Part shown: positions 59,787 through 64,000 of the stretch, in pieces
Numbering within the stretch: the stretch's first letter is position 1
Layout: every line of letters begins with the position of its first letter
Origin: Artocarpus heterophyllus
Lineage: Eukaryota; Streptophyta; Magnoliopsida; Rosales; Moraceae
Direction: 5' to 3'
Assembly: GCA_025403435.1 (NCBI GenBank)
Contig: CM046333.1
Span: 12,611,770 to 12,675,769, forward strand
Length of the DNA: 64,000 nt
Translations under genes and position numbers: made by a program
The notes under the pieces: model-generated
What the model was told of the DNA's origin: nothing
Seen by the model: the letters and a program-made list of their open reading frames with translations, nothing else
Database searches by the model: none

Positions 59787-60392
59787 GTTACCATGCTCAT
59801 TTTTAACATAAAATAATGCGCAAAATAATAATAATAATAATAATAAATGGGATTACATATTCACAAATTAAATCTAACAGGACCCCATATATATGCGTAT
59901 ATAACATACATAATAAACTGTTCATACACGCTATGCATGAACCATCCAGCATCAGAAGAAATGTAGCTCTTGCAAATGGTGAGATTCATGTCTGTCAAAA
60001 TCTGTCAACTTCCAATAAGAGGCCTTGCTTGTTCACGCTATCAACCTGTATAGCAAAAATGTGGTAGTTAATTATCAACCATGTAATTAATTCTTTTTTT
60101 TTTTAATTTTTTGAACTTGTATATAGTGTTATATATATATATATATATACACCTTTACTACTGTGCAATCCTCAAGGCTTTCATTGCCAATGCAAACTCT
60201 GCAACTGCAAAAATTAAAAAAAAAAAAAAAAAGAAGCCATAATTATCCTAAGATTTAATATTCCAAATTACAATAGTTTAGAAATATTATAACAAAGAGT
60301 TTCAGAAAAATGGTTACTTACGGAGGACCATATATCCTCTCCGGGAGCTTATCGAATTCAGGATCGAAATACGGCCAACAGACTTTCTTCAT

Positions 60393-63300
60393 GCTGCAAA
60401 AACTGAGAATGAATTATGAGAGGGAGAGAGAGAAGGAGAGAGAGAAACTACTCTTAATTAAGTCAAAAGCTTAAAGCCAACACAAGCTTTAATGTAGCCT
60501 CATAAATTTTGACCAGACGACTCAACTGGTGCTTTTTAATAATTATCAATAACTCAAAAAAAAAAAAAAATGTCAGATGCATTTCAAGCGCGTGAAAGGC
60601 TGCCATGCATTGAAATGTCTGCTTATACATGGAGAGGAAAGACAACTGCACAAGTCTAAATCTGTTGTCGTTAATTCGCTGCTTATTAATTGTCTCTTTA
60701 ATAAAATTTATCATATCATTAGAATTTAAGAAATTCAGTACTAATAAGTACTAAATAATAAGAAAAATACTTAAATGAGATATTAAAATATGATTGGAGA
60801 GATAGCCACTCACGAGATAGAAAAATTACATTAAAACTCGTAACCTTTCTTGATTATAATGACATTTTGCTGGCGAAATTAATTAGTTATTATTTGCGTA
60901 GAAATCTTTAAGACATCATCTCTCATGCTAAGAATTGGGAATAGAATCTATTAATGGAAAGACGGAGTGGAAAGACTTGCGCTAATTAATATGGTTTCTT
61001 ATATGTCCTCTAAATCAAGGCATTCACAGTTACTTCTCATAATGATTAATTAAAAGAGACGTACGTACGTACTCATGTTCTTCATCCTATATATATATAT
61101 ATATATATATTTCAATGTCTTAGGAGCTACTCATTAGAAGGAAAATCAAAACAAATATTGGATAATACTAGGATATATATTTGTTCTTGTGAAATATTTT
61201 CTCCTAGCTAGTTGTCGCTTATTTTCCATTTTCTCGGAGATTCCGTCACATTACCAGTTTTAACACACAAAGGCGCAAATCGAGACTGTAGTTGCAAAAG
61301 AACTAAATAGGCATACATAAAAGTGGAAGTACGAGTTACTGAGGCGTCAATAATCCATATTCCATACAAAAGAATAAAACAATAATAATCTACGACAAGG
61401 TAGAACAACTGATACATGTTTATTTTTATATATATTTATATTGATGAGTGTATGTGCAATATTATATATGCATGCTTCATTCAGTCAAAAATTGCTTCAA
61501 CAACCTAGATACATGCAAACATGAAGATATCTATACAACGCAATACAGTGCTAGTTAGTGATCACTATTTCAAATTAATTAAAAAAAATATAGACCCAAG
61601 TTGAGGCTACAAACTTACGCTAGTAATGCAACAGGAAGACGAGTCTAGTTAGCTTTAAACCAATCCAGCAGTACTAGCGTAAATGTCTAATAAATATATG
61701 TGCCTGTAAAATTCACTTGAAATATATGAAATGGGGAGTTTTGTTGGCTTAAATAGAGATTTATTTGTGTGGAAGAGATTGAGTTGAAGAAAAATCAGAG
61801 AAGAAAAGGGTGTTGGGGATGAAAAGTCACGGAAACGTTAGAATAAAACTCAACTGAGATATATGATGCCACGTTTATTTTGACTTGTTCTTCTCTATTC
61901 CTATATTTTGGCCTCCCTAATATGAAAGCGTGCAATGATGTGTAAATGAAAATGACACCTCTGTTTATTATATATGAATATATATATATATATATATGTA
62001 ACTCGTGAAAGTAGTGGGGGCCGCCGTTCTTTGATTCTCTTCCGTTCCATTCCACACTTGGGTCAATTAAACCGAACTAGCAACTGTTGCAACAGATTAT
62101 AGAATTAACAAAAGGCCTGATAATTTGCATGCATGCATGCATGCACCATATGATGTTACATGTGCGCCTAGATGGTACTCAATCACCAATAACATATGTA
62201 CACGTAGCAATATTGCTAAAATTGTTTAGGCGCTTTTGGTCCCGAAAATGACGTTCGATCAAGTATCAGTTTATATTCGTGCACCCTTTTGCAACTTCTA
62301 GGGTTGACGTCATATAGTCGTTCTAGGCTCAATGAAATGACATTTATTGAAAAAAGTTTTTTTTTTATTTTGTACTTTATTGTATAATTTTCCCAATTAA
62401 ATGTGAAGAGTCTTTTTGTTTCCTTGTTAGGTGCCATCATGGCATGGCATCACATCATTATTTTCTAAAATGGGATTTTGACGTGCTAGCTACCCAACGA
62501 CTTGTCTCCATTTGGAAGGAAATCTCTGATAAGCAACCATTTTCGCCCCAAATAAAATGATAATGGAAGTATCAAATTGCTTCAGAAATGCCGGTTCCCA
62601 TTTGTGATTGAATTTCTCTTACGGTAGTGCGTGTCGCCATCTGAATCTTAGCTGTATATAAGACTCATTGTCAAGAAGCTGTCTACTGTATTAATATATC
62701 ATATATGATAGAATTTTAGCACCAATATAATTTTTGTCCTCTCAATCTCATGTATGTTCCACCACTTCTCCCAATTTCACCAAACGTGTTAATTCTCTCT
62801 CTAAAAGCCCTCACGGTACGCTAGCATTTAAGGTCAAAGTTATTTGTATTCATCTTATGGTTACCATTATTTGATCTTATCCAGCCTAACCATGCAGAGA
62901 GCCGTAGATTACTTCCATCCATGATTCAACCGCAGAAGGAATTTTTAGTTGACTTCTGAAATTCCATTCTCGAGATATCAAGCTCAACTTGAGGCATTCG
63001 CAGCCCAAAAGCAAAAAAATTGCGCATCTTCCAGCTTTCGGGCTTAGTTGGGCAAGTAAGGGTCACAGCCCGACCCAATATGAAAGAAGGCCAGACCGTC
63101 CATGCCCGACTTCATATTTCCTTTTTATGAAGTGATGTGCATTTTCGCCCACAAACCAATCAAAGATCAGCCCACCAAAAGTAGCATCAATTCCAGGAAC
63201 TAAATTGTACATGAAAGTGAAAAGAAAGTGCTGCAAAGAGGGGAAAAGAAGAAAAGGCTCCATAACTGAAGCAAGGACAGCGGGCATTAAGCAAAACTTT

Positions 63301-63611
63301 TTTAAAAGGCCTATAATTGAATTTAAGCGAAGGGACAAAAAAAAAAGACGCAAATCAGTATGGCATTTGCAACTGTTAGTCTATTGGACTTTACTTGCAC
63401 ACATTCAGTTACTACAACCCTACCCCCCTCCCATTTAACTTCCACCTCTGCATTCCCCTTTTCCTCCACTTGTTCCAAGAGTTCTACCAGTCAAAATGCC
63501 AAGAAATAACTGGGAAATAAAAAAGATATTTTAAAACAACAAAAAAATTTAAAAAAAAAATTGGGTGAAGGAATGCCTATACTGGCATACAGCTGAGCAT
63601 TTCCCCAGTAT
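60393..63611. other. Intergenic region between the ACR pseudogene and the last gene
   Basis: AT-rich. Holds (AT)n runs at about 61089-61111 and 61978-61997, a (GCAT)n run at about 62127-62145 and the probable 3' UTR of the right-hand gene (from about 63100). No gene, RNA or dated transposon was recognised. Confidence 0.5.
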
Positions 63612-63959
63612 TCAAGTATGGTTGAACCAGGGTCCAACTGCACCATTTACATGCCCATTGCTATGGATTCCAACACCGTTCGGAACGATTGAAGGCGGCA
63701 ATCCAACAGCCATTGGCGGCGGTGCTGCTGGAGGGTACAACCCGTGGTTGTGAGGGAGATTATGGGGGCTGACGAGAGCACTGCCGGCTGGACTGCCTTT
63801 ACGCTGTTGAAGGGCGTGGATCTGCCGCAGCCCTTCTTCGTGAATGCGTGACAGTGTCTCCAACTCCTTCATTGATAGAGCTTCCAACCCAGCACCATAT
63901 AGAGGGGCATGTCGGGACATTTCCTCTTGAAGTGAAGCCTCCAGTGTGTGAATATATTG
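63612..63959 (-). CDS. Last exon of an unidentified conserved plant protein (partial)
   Basis: The exon follows a clear acceptor (TTCATTGCAG ending at 63960 on the minus strand) and encodes 115 residues to a stop at 63612-63614. The first part, YIHTLEASLQEEMSRHAPLY then LEALSMKELETLSRIHEEGL and RQIHALQQRK, is a charged amphipathic helical region that could be coiled coil. The tail is rich in Pro, Gly, Asn and His (YPPAAPPPMAVGLPPS, NGVGIHSNGHVNGAVGPWFN). The clean acceptor, strong helical pattern and codon use support a real gene. The rest of the gene lies beyond the right edge. I do not recognise the family with confidence, so no function is assigned. Confidence 0.75.
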   Translation of the reverse strand, partial: QYIHTLEASLQEEMSRHAPLYGAGLEALSMKELETLSRIHEEGLRQIHALQQRKGSPAGSALVSPHNLPHNHGLYPPAAPPPMAVGLPPSIVPNGVGIHSNGHVNGAVGPWFNHT

Positions 63960-64000
63960 CTGCAATGAAGAACAAGACATCAATGGAATGAGATTTCTAT

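Larger units (their letters stand above)
53897..60392 (-). pseudogene. ACT-domain-repeat (ACR/UIR) protein gene, decayed and split by a copia element
   Basis: ACR proteins carry four ACT domains and are thought to sense amino acids. Exon remnants, in gene order: 60322-60392 (MKKVCWPYFDPEFDKLPERI), 60153-60204 (CRVCIGNESLEDCTVVK), about 59955-60045 (VDSVNKQGLLLEV), 59787-59810 joined to 55505-55548 (HGNKITDDNLINYIQQ), 54738-55395, 54499-54595 (EYFIRHVEGKALSTES) and 53897-54250. Lesions seen: a one-base loss near 60009 with stops after LLLEV; no acceptor AG before the fourth exon remnant; the copia insertion in that exon; several frame changes and stops in 54738-55395 (for example intact SEISTALADLGCNIAKVHLW then loss of frame, and RDVERWLQQLMLSVRDIDG in another frame); no GT donor after 54499; and an in-frame loss of about five residues in the last ACT domain. 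This is a pseudogene rather than a mis-split gene. Confidence 0.9.

Noticed and set aside
1..64000. tRNA, rRNA or known small RNA genes
   Set aside because: None could be recognised by eye on either strand; the only tRNA-like match is the 12-base primer site of the copia element.

Overview
The window is nuclear DNA of a flowering plant, almost certainly a eudicot. Genes have many GT-AG introns, intergenic DNA is very AT-rich, and most non-genic sequence is LTR-retrotransposon debris and MITEs. No bacterial, organellar, rRNA, tRNA or CRISPR features were seen. The species cannot be named from the sequence alone. The gene order synaptotagmin (SYT4/5 type) - sucrose-phosphate synthase - GT47 exostosin-like glycosyltransferase matches, from memory, Arabidopsis At5g11100 (SYT4) - At5g11110 (SPSA2/KNS2) - At5g11130 (GT47), so this looks like a conserved ancestral block expanded by transposons.

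Layout. 1-2494 (-): 5' part of a synaptotagmin/SMP protein gene. 2495-23560: about 21 kb without genes, holding a long-TIR MITE, tandem duplications, three MITE families and several solo LTRs, one of them nested inside another with both target-site duplications intact (16071-21155 and 16922-19996). 23638-29098 (+): a complete 13-exon sucrose-phosphate synthase gene. 29971-33240: a truncated LTR, then a cluster of AACGACA heptamers. 34276-38609 (+) and 43462-47430 (-): two convergent four-exon GT47 glycosyltransferase genes, with a reverse-oriented LTR remnant and two recent tandem duplications between them. 48289-50438: a solo LTR inserted in a MITE. 52650-53120: a second AACGACA cluster. 53897-60392 (-): a decayed ACT-domain-repeat (ACR) gene, split by a young, internally deleted Ty1/copia element (55549-59786). 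63612-63959 (-): the last exon of an unidentified conserved protein whose other exons lie to the right.

Functionally the intact genes are ordinary plant housekeeping genes: an ER-plasma-membrane tether, sucrose synthesis, and two Golgi glycosyltransferases. They do not form a pathway unit. The most unusual signal is in the retrotransposons. Three different LTRs in an AT-rich background carry arrays of about 14-bp GC-rich palindromic cores repeated every 21-22 bp. In the copia element the two LTRs differ in length by exactly two 22-bp units. The second unusual signal is the pair of AACGACA clusters, which look like subterminal repeats of a DNA transposon.
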